A DNA stretch of 64,000 nt, taken from positions 1 to 64,000 of the forward strand of contig DATHDP010000127.1 of assembly GCA_035318985.1 (NCBI GenBank), read 5' to 3'. A program made the translations under genes and the position numbers. Position 1 is the first letter of the stretch. Each line of letters opens with the position of its first letter. The DNA comes from VBAS01 sp035318985 (lineage in GTDB: Bacteria > Bacteroidota > Bacteroidia > Chitinophagales > Chitinophagaceae). The notes under the pieces are model-generated. The model saw only the letters and a list, made by a program, of their open reading frames with translations. It was not told the origin of the DNA and searched no databases. Shown piece by piece: positions 1 through 7,988 of this stretch.

Positions 1-30
1 ACGGTTTTTTATCGTCCAATAGAATTATTA

Positions 31-107
31 AAGATGAACACTTCGCTTCGCTCTGTGCAGGCTGTGCGCTGCAACAGACGATGCTATGGAAAACTAAAGC
101 TGGTATA
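31..107 (+). repeat. Diverged copy of the dispersed intergenic repeat (copy A)
   Basis: This segment lies upstream of the first sigma-factor gene. It shares the blocks AAGATGAA, CTTCGCT..GCTCTG.GCAGGCT, GTGCG..GCAAC and AAAGCTGG.AT, in the same order, with the repeat at 25866-25993. The 20-base core seen in the other copies is degenerate here. It looks like a decayed member of the same family. The rest of bases 1-195 is AT-rich, with no gene and no clear -7 motif that I can see. Confidence 0.6.
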
Positions 108-195
108 ACAAAATAAAAAATTATATTTTTATATTGTTGAACAGGTTAAACGCTTCCGTATTCCAATATTCTAAACCTGACTAAAGACCGAACCA

Positions 196-750
196 ATGGC
201 CCTGACAACCTCAAGCGATAGTGAATTGCTCGTAGAATTCCGTAACCCGGTTACAAAGGAAAAGGCGTTCACATCCCTCATAAAAAAATACCAGGAAAAA
301 TTATATTGGCATTTGCGCCGCATGGTGGTTGATCATGACGATGCAAATGATGTATTGCAAAATGTAATGATCAGGGTTTGGAATGGGTTGGAAAATTTTC
401 GGGAAGACAGCCAGCTTTATACCTGGCTTTATCGTGTGGCTACCAATGAATGTTTAACTTTTTTGGAGCAACAAAAGAAAAGATCTGCTGTGTCATTAAG
501 TGATGTGGAAAGTGGGCTGGAAAACAAGATAAAAGCCGATCAGAATTTTGACGGCAATAAACTGGAGTGGAAACTTCAATTAGGCATACAGCAACTTCCT
601 GAAAAGCAGAGAATTGTATTTCAGCTAAGATACTATGATGAAATGCCCTACGAAGAAATGAGTAGAGTGTTGGAAACCAGCGAGGGAGCTCTAAAAGCCA
701 GCTACCATCATGCGGTTAAAAAAATAGAGGAATACATTAAGAATCATTAA
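196..750 (+). CDS. ECF-type RNA polymerase sigma factor
   Basis: This is a 184-residue sigma-70-family factor of extracytoplasmic-function size, expected to direct RNA polymerase to a small regulon. Region 2 spans about residues 25-92, with the core-binding stretch DANDVLQNVMIRVW at 49-62 and the aromatic-rich part DSQLYTWLYRVATN behind it. Region 4 spans about 125-178 (LPEKQR..F.LRYYDEMPYEEMS, then a helix-turn-helix). The ATG follows an A-rich stretch. Two genes follow in the same direction after 36 and 0 bases: a repeat-bearing membrane protein and a small secreted protein. The order sigma, membrane protein, periplasmic protein suggests signalling from envelope to transcription. The sigma assignment is firm; the signal is unknown. 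Confidence 0.93.
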   Translation: MALTTSSDSELLVEFRNPVTKEKAFTSLIKKYQEKLYWHLRRMVVDHDDANDVLQNVMIRVWNGLENFREDSQLYTWLYRVATNECLTFLEQQKKRSAVSLSDVESGLENKIKADQNFDGNKLEWKLQLGIQQLPEKQRIVFQLRYYDEMPYEEMSRVLETSEGALKASYHHAVKKIEEYIKNH

Positions 751-786
751 ACTTACAAGCCCAAAAGCCGTCTTAATTGCGGTAAA

Positions 787-1563
787 ATGACAAACAGGAA
801 TACCATATTGAAAGAATTAGAAGAGCTGGGAAGTGTATTAACCAATTACAATCCTCAAGATATCTATGCGTTGCCTGCTGGTTATTTTGAATGTTTGGCC
901 GATCAAATTCTGAATCGTATAAAAGCGTTGGAGGCTAATGATGCTAAAAAAGAATTATCATATCTATCTCCTTTCCTTAGCAAAGTTTCTAAAGAAATAC
1001 CTTATTCAGTTCCTGCCGGGTTTTTTCAGGATTTGAGTGAAGATGTATTGAAAAAAATAAGTGAGCATGAAGATCACCAGACAGGTGAAGAAGAGATCGA
1101 AACTTTATCACCATTACTTAGCAGTTTAAAAAATAAGAATCCTTATTCTATACCTGCAGGATATTTTGAAAGGCTTGGAACCAGAGTTGAGAAGAAAGAA
1201 ACAAAAGTAATTTCGATAACAAGGCGCAGATGGTATCGCTTAGCAGTTGCTGCTGTTGTAATTGGAATAGTTGCAATTAGCGGTGTGGTTATATTCCGAA
1301 CCAGGCAGGTTGACCCGAATAAAAATCCACAGGCATGGATCGAAAAGAACGTTGATAAAAAAGTAAGTAAAAATAAATTAGATGAATTTGTAAAATTAGC
1401 TGAAGGCGAGTCCGCCAATGTTACTTCTGAAAAAGAGGATGTAAAACTTGCCGAGATAAAAGAATTAATGAAAGACGTTCCTGAAAAAGAGATAGAGGAC
1501 TTTTTAAACGATGCGATAGCTTTGGAATCAAATGGTGATACTGATGGATCAATGAATGAATAA
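787..1563 (+). CDS. Single-pass membrane protein with three PAGYF repeats, putative anti-sigma factor
   Basis: I do not recognise a named family. The 258 residues hold three copies of a motif at about residues 27-36 (YALPAGYFEC), 73-82 (YSVPAGFFQD) and 120-129 (YSIPAGYFER), spaced 46-47 residues apart. Copies two and three each follow an LSPFL/LSPLL segment. One transmembrane helix (about 151-170) follows an Arg-rich stretch, so the repeats should be cytoplasmic and the Lys/Glu-rich C-terminal 88 residues periplasmic. That topology, and the position between an ECF sigma gene and a secreted protein, fit an anti-sigma factor with the repeats contacting sigma. This is inference; no zinc-binding anti-sigma motif (HxxxCxxC) is visible. 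The stop codon overlaps the next start. Confidence 0.7.
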   Translation: MTNRNTILKELEELGSVLTNYNPQDIYALPAGYFECLADQILNRIKALEANDAKKELSYLSPFLSKVSKEIPYSVPAGFFQDLSEDVLKKISEHEDHQTGEEEIETLSPLLSSLKNKNPYSIPAGYFERLGTRVEKKETKVISITRRRWYRLAVAAVVIGIVAISGVVIFRTRQVDPNKNPQAWIEKNVDKKVSKNKLDEFVKLAEGESANVTSEKEDVKLAEIKELMKDVPEKEIEDFLNDAIALESNGDTDGSMNE

Positions 1564-1979
1564 TGAAAAAATTTCTATTCATATTAACCTTTGCATTGTT
1601 GACTGGCTTTTTTTCAAAAGCGCAGGGTGATGAGCATGATAAAATCAGGGATAAAATGACAGAGTTTATCCAGAAGAGACTTGATCTTACCCGAAATGAG
1701 GCCGAAAGATTTACACCCGTTTTTATCCGCTACTTCAGAGAATGGAAACAAACCCTACAAGAAAACAGAAATGATGGTCTTGTTCGCCAACAAAGAATTA
1801 TTGAATTGAGGCTTCGTTACCGCACCGAGTTTCGTGACATTGTTGGCGAAAAAAGAAGTAATGATGTTTACAAACAGCAAGACGTTTTTGTTCGTGAGAT
1901 CACAAAGATGAGAGAGGAACAGATAAGGGCCCGCAGGGCCGACATCCCTCAAAAAGGTATTCAAACTTTACTACAGTAG
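1563..1979 (+). CDS. Small secreted Spy/CpxP-like helical protein
   Basis: The 138-residue product starts with a signal peptide (about residues 1-20, ending SKAQ). The rest is highly charged and predicted helical, rich in Arg, Glu and Lys, with an LTRNEAERFTPVFIRYFREW segment near residue 42. Helical periplasmic proteins of this size, with an L-T-x-x-x-A/Q type segment, include the Spy/CpxP/CnrX-like stress sensors and chaperones. The likeness is by composition and architecture only. The gene overlaps the preceding membrane-protein gene by one base, so the two are probably translationally coupled. A role as periplasmic sensor or client-binding partner of the upstream sigma/membrane pair is plausible but unproven. 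Confidence 0.65.
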   Translation: MKKFLFILTFALLTGFFSKAQGDEHDKIRDKMTEFIQKRLDLTRNEAERFTPVFIRYFREWKQTLQENRNDGLVRQQRIIELRLRYRTEFRDIVGEKRSNDVYKQQDVFVREITKMREEQIRARRADIPQKGIQTLLQ

Positions 1980-2013
1980 AATTTGATCTCGGTGTTTTTC
2001 ATAGATTAGCAAT

Positions 2014-2047
2014 GGCCATTCCAATTTTCGGAACGGCCTTTTTGTTT
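2014..2047 (+). terminator. Rho-independent terminator of the sigma-factor cassette
   Basis: Arms GGCCATTCC and GGAACGGCC (one mismatch) enclose a 7-base loop and are followed by TTTTTGTTT. It lies 35 bases after the stop of the third cassette gene. Confidence 0.75.
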
Positions 2048-2101
2048 ATTGCAGATTTTAGATTTACGATTTCGGATTTATAAATTAGAGCTTCAATTAA
2101 T

Positions 2102-2836
2102 CTAAAATTCAATCACAGGATTTTTTACATCATGATAAAATAAGAATGTCCACTTTTCCTGTTGCCCTTGTTCCCACCAGCTCCTTCTTAACTCCATTGC
2201 TTTTTTTCCATCAAAATCATACTTGGCAACAAAGCGATGTTTCATTTGCTGAAGTTGAGGAGCATCATCGCCACCAAAAAAAATTGTTTTATCATTTTCT
2301 TTGATCCAAAAAACCTGGTGATACGGCGAATGAGCTCCGGTTACTTTATAGTGTATGTAATCATCAATCATTCCTTCATCATCTTTTAATAAAACTACCT
2401 GGTTTGATTTTTTCAATACTTCTAATTCCTCAGTAATAAAAGAAGGGAATCCTTTTTCGAAAGCAAAACTCAATTCTTTCCCCTGTAAATAAAACACTGC
2501 ATTAGGAAAACTTAATTTTTCATGATTTGTTCCCAAAGAAACTCCCCCTGCATGATCTTTATGTAAATGCGTTAATAATACTTTTGTGATGTCTGATGGA
2601 TTGATGCCTGCTTCAGCAAGATTTTTATGAATTTGTAATTGCCCGTCCTTCTCAAAACCAAGCCCTGTATCAAGCAATAAGATATCCTTTGAAGTAATAA
2701 TAATGAATGGCTGAATTTCTACTAGTAAGCTTCCAACAGGTCTTTGTTGCAGATCGTGAACATCTTCATCAAAAGGAATAAAGAGTTTTGTTTTATCGAT
2801 CGTAAATGTGCCTTCGCTTAACGGAATTATTTTCAT
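2102..2836 (-). CDS. Metallo-beta-lactamase-fold hydrolase
   Basis: This is an MBL-fold metallohydrolase. The metal-binding signature HLHKDHAGG lies about 90 residues in, preceded by LLDTGLG, and further ligands are in GAHSPYH and FFGGDDA. The family covers many hydrolases (lactonases, glyoxalase-II-like and others) and the substrate cannot be read here. The reading frame continues upstream to an ATG at 2878. The 14 extra residues (including NSPLRGLGG) are encoded by a palindromic C5TTAAG5 repeat and look non-native, so I place the start at the ATG at 2836 (MKIIPLSEG). It lies downstream of rodA on the same strand and may be co-transcribed. Family assignment is firm, the start is not. Confidence 0.85.
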   Translation of the reverse strand: MKIIPLSEGTFTIDKTKLFIPFDEDVHDLQQRPVGSLLVEIQPFIIITSKDILLLDTGLGFEKDGQLQIHKNLAEAGINPSDITKVLLTHLHKDHAGGVSLGTNHEKLSFPNAVFYLQGKELSFAFEKGFPSFITEELEVLKKSNQVVLLKDDEGMIDDYIHYKVTGAHSPYHQVFWIKENDKTIFFGGDDAPQLQQMKHRFVAKYDFDGKKAMELRRSWWEQGQQEKWTFLFYHDVKNPVIEF

Positions 2837-2837
2837 A

Positions 2838-2867
2838 CCCCCTAACCCCCTTAAGGGGGAATTTGAA
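2838..2867. repeat. CCCCCTTAAGGGGG palindromic intergenic element
   Basis: A perfect 14-base palindrome at 2846-2859 is flanked by a second C-run (ACCCCCTAA) and AATTTGAAG. It sits exactly at the start of the MBL-fold gene and is read as SPLRGLGG if the upstream ATG is used. A related palindrome, CCCTCTCC..GGAGAGGG, lies at 32267-32286. Confidence 0.6.
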
Positions 2868-2949
2868 GTCTCTGTCATTTTATAATTTTAATTGGAATAG
2901 GATTAAAAGATCTCAAATTTAATTAATAACTCCCCTTTATGGACTTGGT

Positions 2950-4290
2950 TTATCTTAAAACCATTTGCCGGTCTGCATCCAACCGTATAAGTATAAACAG
3001 AAGAATTGTGTTCGTAAGTAAAGAAGTGCCTCCGTAACTAACGAAAGGAAGAGGAATACCAATAACCGGCGCAAGACCAACCGTCATTGCAAGATTGATG
3101 ACAATATGAAAAAAGAAAACAGCTCCCACGCCATAAGCATAACATCTGCTGAATACACTTCGCTGTCGTTCTGCAACTGCTATTATTCGAAATAATAAAA
3201 CCAGGTAAAGACCTAATAAAACTAAACTGCCAATAAACCCAAAACCTTCACCAATTGTACAAAAAATAAAGTCAGTTCTTTGTTCGGGTACAAAATCAAA
3301 ACGTGTTTGCGTGCCTTTAAGCAATCCTTTACCAGAAAAACCTCCACTACCAATAGCAATCTTTGATTGCTTTACATTATAATCTACATCTTTCTTACCC
3401 GGCGCTTTTGCTTCATCACTCCTGTGTTCTTTTTTATATTCATTCGGAATGTCTTTACCAATGGTGCTGAAAATCCTTTCTACCTGGTGTTCTTTCAAAA
3501 TATGTTTGAAGGCAAAAGGGACTCCAAAACGCTGGACACCTATACATAACAATCCAATAAGAATAATATTAACAAGCAGGGACCTGTTTCTTTTCACCTG
3601 GCGTCGCATAATAAAAATAATAAACACTGTTACGACGAGGAGAATAATTGCGAGTACGTTTTTTTCAACAAGTAATGTTGCTACGACCAATGTTCCCGCT
3701 GAAAACCCAATTATAAGAACAGCGGACGGCAATCCTTCACGATACATAACAATAAAAAATGAAAGATATACCAGCGCCAAACCCGTTTCACTTTGCATTA
3801 TGCTGAAGACAGCGGGCAATAAAGCAATACCGGCTGCTATAATTTGTGATTGTGTTCGCCTGAAATCCGTTTCAGGTCTTGAAAGATATTTTGCCAAAGC
3901 AAGACAAACACAAATTTTACAAAACTCAGCAGGTTGAAATTGAAAGCTGCCGCCAACTTTAATGATGGATTCCGTTCCTTTTACTTTTGCTCCCAAAGGA
4001 AAAACAAGAAGGATCAAAAATATACCTGCTGCATACCAAAGGTTAGCAGTAGCCGGAAAAAATTTACTGTCAGTAAGAAGTATGAACATGCCGATAATTA
4101 TCGACACAACAAAAAAGTAAAACTGACGGCTATAATCTGTTTTGAATCGCAGAAATGTTTGTACGACATTATCACCATCGTGATAAGTCACTCCAAAAAT
4201 CGCCATGATACCAACTACGGATAACAGGAACCATAGCCATACAAGACTCCAATCAACTCCTTTTGATATTTCAGGATTGCGTTGGCTCAT
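2950..4290 (-). CDS. rodA: Rod-shape-determining SEDS glycosyltransferase RodA
   Basis: This 446-residue polytopic protein of the SEDS family (RodA/FtsW/SpoVE) polymerises lipid II glycan strands with PBP2 during lateral wall growth. Visible family marks are the FQPAEFCKI stretch (the SEDS FQPSE-type motif), a long extracytoplasmic segment of about 60 residues carrying GFSGKGLLKGTQTRFDFVPEQRTDFIF, and the C-terminal IPLPFVSYGGTSLL. About ten membrane helices can be drawn. The extracytoplasmic insert has an extra acidic/basic stretch (KKEHRSDEAKAPGKKD). The start ATG overlaps the stop of mrdA by four bases, so the two partner enzymes are translationally coupled, as usual for this pair. Confidence 0.96.
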   Translation of the reverse strand: MSQRNPEISKGVDWSLVWLWFLLSVVGIMAIFGVTYHDGDNVVQTFLRFKTDYSRQFYFFVVSIIIGMFILLTDSKFFPATANLWYAAGIFLILLVFPLGAKVKGTESIIKVGGSFQFQPAEFCKICVCLALAKYLSRPETDFRRTQSQIIAAGIALLPAVFSIMQSETGLALVYLSFFIVMYREGLPSAVLIIGFSAGTLVVATLLVEKNVLAIILLVVTVFIIFIMRRQVKRNRSLLVNIILIGLLCIGVQRFGVPFAFKHILKEHQVERIFSTIGKDIPNEYKKEHRSDEAKAPGKKDVDYNVKQSKIAIGSGGFSGKGLLKGTQTRFDFVPEQRTDFIFCTIGEGFGFIGSLVLLGLYLVLLFRIIAVAERQRSVFSRCYAYGVGAVFFFHIVINLAMTVGLAPVIGIPLPFVSYGGTSLLTNTILLFILIRLDADRQMVLR

Positions 4291-6374
4291 GATTGGGGTA
4301 ACTGTTTTTGACGGTGAGTTCTTTTATCAATCCAAATAGCTATATCTTCCTTGCTGTTTTGTTTTTTATTGTCCTTATCTTTCTTTGAGCCGGGTAAAGT
4401 AGGGTTTTTAAGAGCATACTTCTTTATATAAGAACTGTCATTTGTCTTTTTAAACCATTGAAAAGCTCTTATAGAATCCTCTATTTTTTGCTTTCGTATA
4501 TAATACTTAGGCATCAAATTGGCATTTGAAATTCTTTCAAGATCTTCTTTGCTTTTTGTTTGCAAAGTATCGTTCAGATATTTTTCCATTAAGATCCGTG
4601 CAATAGGACCTGCCCACGTAGCGCCAAAGCCTGCATTTTCCACTGTTACTGCTATTGCAATTTTTGGATCTTCTTGTGGTGCAAAACAAACAAACATGGA
4701 ATTGTTAGGCAATTCGAGTTTTCTACCATCAAGAAAAGTAAAGTTTTGAGCCGTGCCAGTTTTTGCACAAATATTTATACCCGGAATTTTTGCAATGCGT
4801 GCAGTACCTTCTTCTACCACATCATGCATGCCATTCTGAACAGCGTCATAAGCATCATCCGGAATATGAGTTAATACCTCATGTTTGTGCCTGTATTTAT
4901 TCATCAACACAGTATCTTCCTCTGTTTCATCATCTATCTTTTGAACAAAATGTGGTATATAATAATAACCGCGATTAGCAATGATACACATAGCATTTGC
5001 CAATTGAAGCGGAGTAGCGGTCATCATATCCTGTCCAATCCCTAAGGTCAGGTTAGTACACGAGTTCCATTGTCCACGATATTCACGATCATACCTTGCT
5101 GTATCCGGAATATTCCCTTTGTCTTCACTTGGAAGATCCAGTCCGAGTCTAACACCCAAGCCGAAAGCATTCATGTAGTCATGCCATTTTTGATAACCCT
5201 CCTTTACGTTTTTATACTTGTTGTTGTCAACAATTAACCGATAAGTATTACAGAAAAACGAGTTGCAGGAATGAGCAATTGCGAGACGAAGGTTTGCAGC
5301 ATGACCGGCCCAAGTTTCTAAACAACCCACCCTTTTACTACATGCATAATAGCCTCCACTGCAGGCTATACCACTTCGGGGTGTTATCACACCTTCTTCT
5401 AATGCGATCAATGCATCAATAGGTTTAAAGGTTGAGCCGGGGGGGTATTGACCTTTAATCGCACGATTGAGTAAAGGAGCCTTAACATCCAACACTAACC
5501 TTGCATAGTTTTTACTTTTATCCGGTCCTGTTAATTCATTCGGATTAAAATTAGGACCAGAGGTCATTGCGAGAATACCGCCGGTTTTTGGATCGAGTGC
5601 GACCACCGAACCAACTTTATTGGTCATTAATTTTTCCGCCAGTTGTTGCAGGTCTATGTCGATATAAGTTCTCAATCCACGGCCGGCAATTGCCGCTGTA
5701 TCTAACTCGCCTTTTTCATAGGAACCAACCAACCTGTTCTTATTATCCTTAATTAAATATTGTACGCCTCTCTGCCCCATTAGCACTCTTTCATATATTG
5801 ATTCTAATCCCGTTTGACCAACATAGTCACCCATTCTATAAAAATCTTCAGAGGTTTCAATCTGTTTCGGACTTATTTCGGCGATATAACCAAGTATATG
5901 AGCAGCTGCATTAAAAGGATAAACTCTTATAGGCCTTTGTACCAAAACAAATCCCGGAAATTTCCAACTGTTCTCCTCAAACCTTACTTGCATTTCAGGA
6001 GTTAGAAGGTCCTCAAAAATGGAAGGGCGAACAGCAGTGTTCTTAAATCTTGCATCAAGTATTCTTCTATTAAACTCTGCTGTATCAATATTCATCATCC
6101 TGCAAAAATCCAAAGTATCAATGCCTTTTATCTCGGCAGGAGTTACCATCATATCATACATGATGGCATTATTCAAAATGGCTTTTCCTTTACGATCGAA
6201 AATAATCCCACGTTCAGGATAAACGATCTTTGGATAAACAGCATTATCCATTGCCAACTTCCTGTATTTATCCGAAACAACCTGGATATTGAATAACTGT
6301 GCAAGTATTAAGAGAAATGCAACAGAAAAGATAAGTCTGATGATACGGCTTCTTGATTGGTTAAACACAGGCAT
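4287..6374 (-). CDS. mrdA: Penicillin-binding protein 2, elongasome transpeptidase
   Basis: This 695-residue class B PBP crosslinks peptidoglycan in the rod complex with RodA and MreBCD. One N-terminal membrane anchor (about 10-30) is followed by the dimerisation domain and the transpeptidase domain, with catalytic STFK at 314-317, SCN at 369-371 and KTGT at 538-541. Between the first two motifs a Cys-rich loop (C338, C345, C351, H358) could bind a metal; PBP2 enzymes are known to have a zinc site in this area. The C-terminal 70 residues are basic and low in complexity (KKDKDNKKQNSKED). The gene overlaps rodA by four bases and is separated from mreD by 111 bases. Confidence 0.96.
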   Translation of the reverse strand: MPVFNQSRSRIIRLIFSVAFLLILAQLFNIQVVSDKYRKLAMDNAVYPKIVYPERGIIFDRKGKAILNNAIMYDMMVTPAEIKGIDTLDFCRMMNIDTAEFNRRILDARFKNTAVRPSIFEDLLTPEMQVRFEENSWKFPGFVLVQRPIRVYPFNAAAHILGYIAEISPKQIETSEDFYRMGDYVGQTGLESIYERVLMGQRGVQYLIKDNKNRLVGSYEKGELDTAAIAGRGLRTYIDIDLQQLAEKLMTNKVGSVVALDPKTGGILAMTSGPNFNPNELTGPDKSKNYARLVLDVKAPLLNRAIKGQYPPGSTFKPIDALIALEEGVITPRSGIACSGGYYACSKRVGCLETWAGHAANLRLAIAHSCNSFFCNTYRLIVDNNKYKNVKEGYQKWHDYMNAFGLGVRLGLDLPSEDKGNIPDTARYDREYRGQWNSCTNLTLGIGQDMMTATPLQLANAMCIIANRGYYYIPHFVQKIDDETEEDTVLMNKYRHKHEVLTHIPDDAYDAVQNGMHDVVEEGTARIAKIPGINICAKTGTAQNFTFLDGRKLELPNNSMFVCFAPQEDPKIAIAVTVENAGFGATWAGPIARILMEKYLNDTLQTKSKEDLERISNANLMPKYYIRKQKIEDSIRAFQWFKKTNDSSYIKKYALKNPTLPGSKKDKDNKKQNSKEDIAIWIDKRTHRQKQLPQS

Positions 6375-6485
6375 AAAAAATGTACGAGGTAAGTTGTACG
6401 CAGTACGGTTGCAAATTACAACGAAGAAGTTGTTTTTAAAATGGAGTGGTTATTATTTAATTTTCTATTATAAATTAATAAACAA

Positions 6486-7019
6486 TTATGCGGTATTAGT
6501 CCGGTACTTCAACCTTCTTGGAAATAGGATTTCCGCAGTAAAGATCAGCAGCACGCTGATAGCCGTAGTTGAAACTACTTTTATCAGGAAATCAAGAAAA
6601 TTGCCGACCTCAAGCCATTCCAGCAACAGCAGGTAACCGTGATGTAGTAATGAAAGTGCAAATACATACACTGCATAGGGCGCCCAACCCATTGCTTTTG
6701 CAGAAGGCTCACTGTAATTAAATTCAGAAGTGTCCTTCGGGATCAGGATATTGACGATAAATGGGCGGAAATAGGCGATCAATACACAGGCGGCTGCATG
6801 TAGCCCTGGAGTGACCGTAAAATAATCATACGACAACCCCGTAAGAAAGCCTATTACCAATAACCAGAATCTTGAAATGGAAAATGGAAGCCAAAGGATA
6901 AAAAGAAAATAAATTACAGGAATAATAAATCTATGTAGTGCCGGCACATTATCGAGTATAAATACCTGCAATAAGATAAAGAAAACGAATCGAATTATAT
7001 TTCTCAGCACAACATTCAT
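6486..7019 (-). CDS. mreD: Rod-shape-determining protein MreD
   Basis: A 177-residue, very hydrophobic protein with about five to six membrane segments. It lies directly downstream of mreC with a four-base ATGA overlap and upstream of mrdA. Sequence conservation in MreD is low, so the call rests on size, hydrophobicity and this conserved position. The motif GLSYDYFTVTPGLHAAACVLIAY resembles the MreD stretch G-x-x-x-D (first part visible as GLSYDYF). It should link MreC and the cytoskeleton to the wall-synthesis enzymes in the inner membrane. Confidence 0.88.
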   Translation of the reverse strand: MNVVLRNIIRFVFFILLQVFILDNVPALHRFIIPVIYFLFILWLPFSISRFWLLVIGFLTGLSYDYFTVTPGLHAAACVLIAYFRPFIVNILIPKDTSEFNYSEPSAKAMGWAPYAVYVFALSLLHHGYLLLLEWLEVGNFLDFLIKVVSTTAISVLLIFTAEILFPRRLKYRTNTA

Positions 7020-7894
7020 TGCTTCCTTTTATTTAACTCATCTACTTTTTTTTGTGTTACTTTATCCAGCGTCACTTGTTCTTCCCTTTGTAAATTTTCT
7101 ACCACAAAAACCTGTTGCAGATTTTGAAAATTAGCAGAAGGTTTTATCCGCAATACATAAAAATTGGTACTCTTATCTTCCACTATATCAGCCACAGTGC
7201 CGATCATCCAACCTGGAGGATAATTATAAGAGTTGATGCCAGTAAGCACAGTATCTCCTCTTAATACGGAGTCACTCTTAGGAATATTTCTTAATGTTAA
7301 GTAAAGCGGACTTTGACCATCCCATTCTATTCTCCCATTGTTCCGGCTTTTTTTCATCATGGCACTCACTGTACTTTGTACATGGAGCAAACTCATTGCC
7401 TGGCTAAAATTCTCACTCACACCAACAATTTGTCCCACTACACTTCCATCCGAATTAATAACAGCCATATTATCTTTAATACCTTGATTTGAACCGCGAT
7501 TGATCTGGAAATAATTCTTCTGGCTGTTGATAGAGTTGCTTATCACCTTAGCTTCTTTAGCCAAATATTTTCTCAGCAATTGAACGGTATCATAACGAAC
7601 CGTATCTGTTATGACATGAGAGCCAGTATCTACTTTTACAAAATTACCGGGTAAGAGATTCAAGAGAGAGTCATTCATTTTATGAATTCGCAGATTCTCT
7701 TCTTTCAAATGAAAGTAATCATCCACGTTATCGTATTTTGAATTGACGTATCCGGTAATTTCATTTGCCTTTCCGAAAAAAACAGCCCGGTGATACTTAT
7801 TATAACGGAATAGCATGGAAAGTGCAAGCACCTGCAACAGCACAAAGCTGATAAAAGTGAAATACCGGCGGATGAAGAGAAATACGTTACGCAT
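7016..7894 (-). CDS. mreC: Rod-shape-determining protein MreC
   Basis: This 292-residue protein has a single N-terminal membrane helix (about 12-30), a predicted coiled-coil region around residues 55-80, and the periplasmic beta-domain. The beta-domain carries typical MreC segments (AKVISNSINSQKNYFQINRGSNQGI, visible in part as NRGSNQGIKDNMAV, then GVVGQIVGV-like VVGQIVGVS and SYNYPPGWMIG). MreC scaffolds the elongation machinery and activates PBP2. It overlaps mreD by four bases. Unusually, it is separated from mreB by a 94-base gap filled with a strong inverted repeat. Confidence 0.94.
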   Translation of the reverse strand: MRNVFLFIRRYFTFISFVLLQVLALSMLFRYNKYHRAVFFGKANEITGYVNSKYDNVDDYFHLKEENLRIHKMNDSLLNLLPGNFVKVDTGSHVITDTVRYDTVQLLRKYLAKEAKVISNSINSQKNYFQINRGSNQGIKDNMAVINSDGSVVGQIVGVSENFSQAMSLLHVQSTVSAMMKKSRNNGRIEWDGQSPLYLTLRNIPKSDSVLRGDTVLTGINSYNYPPGWMIGTVADIVEDKSTNFYVLRIKPSANFQNLQQVFVVENLQREEQVTLDKVTQKKVDELNKRKQ

Positions 7895-7901
7895 TTACAA
7901 T

Positions 7902-7980
7902 AAGGCTCAAGGTTCAGCATGCAAGGTACAAGGAGTAAACACTATTTATAACGAGGTTATGCCTTGTACCTTGCGCCTTA
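7902..7980. repeat. Word-type inverted repeat in the mreB-mreC gap
   Basis: Perfect 13-base arms GCAAGGTACAAGG (7921-7933) and CCTTGTACCTTGC (7962-7974) enclose 28 bases. An outer TAAGGC/GCCTTA pair extends the structure. Further AAGG/CAAGG words lie around it. In mreBC mRNA it would form a long hairpin. A related array lies at 48191-48275. Confidence 0.85.
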
Positions 7981-7988
7981 ACAACTTT

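Noticed and set aside
3449..3937. A 162-codon frame antisense to rodA
   Set aside because: rodA is certain on the other strand and the antisense product has no recognisable features.
7902..7980. Possible CRISPR-like repeat array
   Set aside because: The words are near-tandem and inverted, there are no unique spacers of even length, and no cas gene is present.
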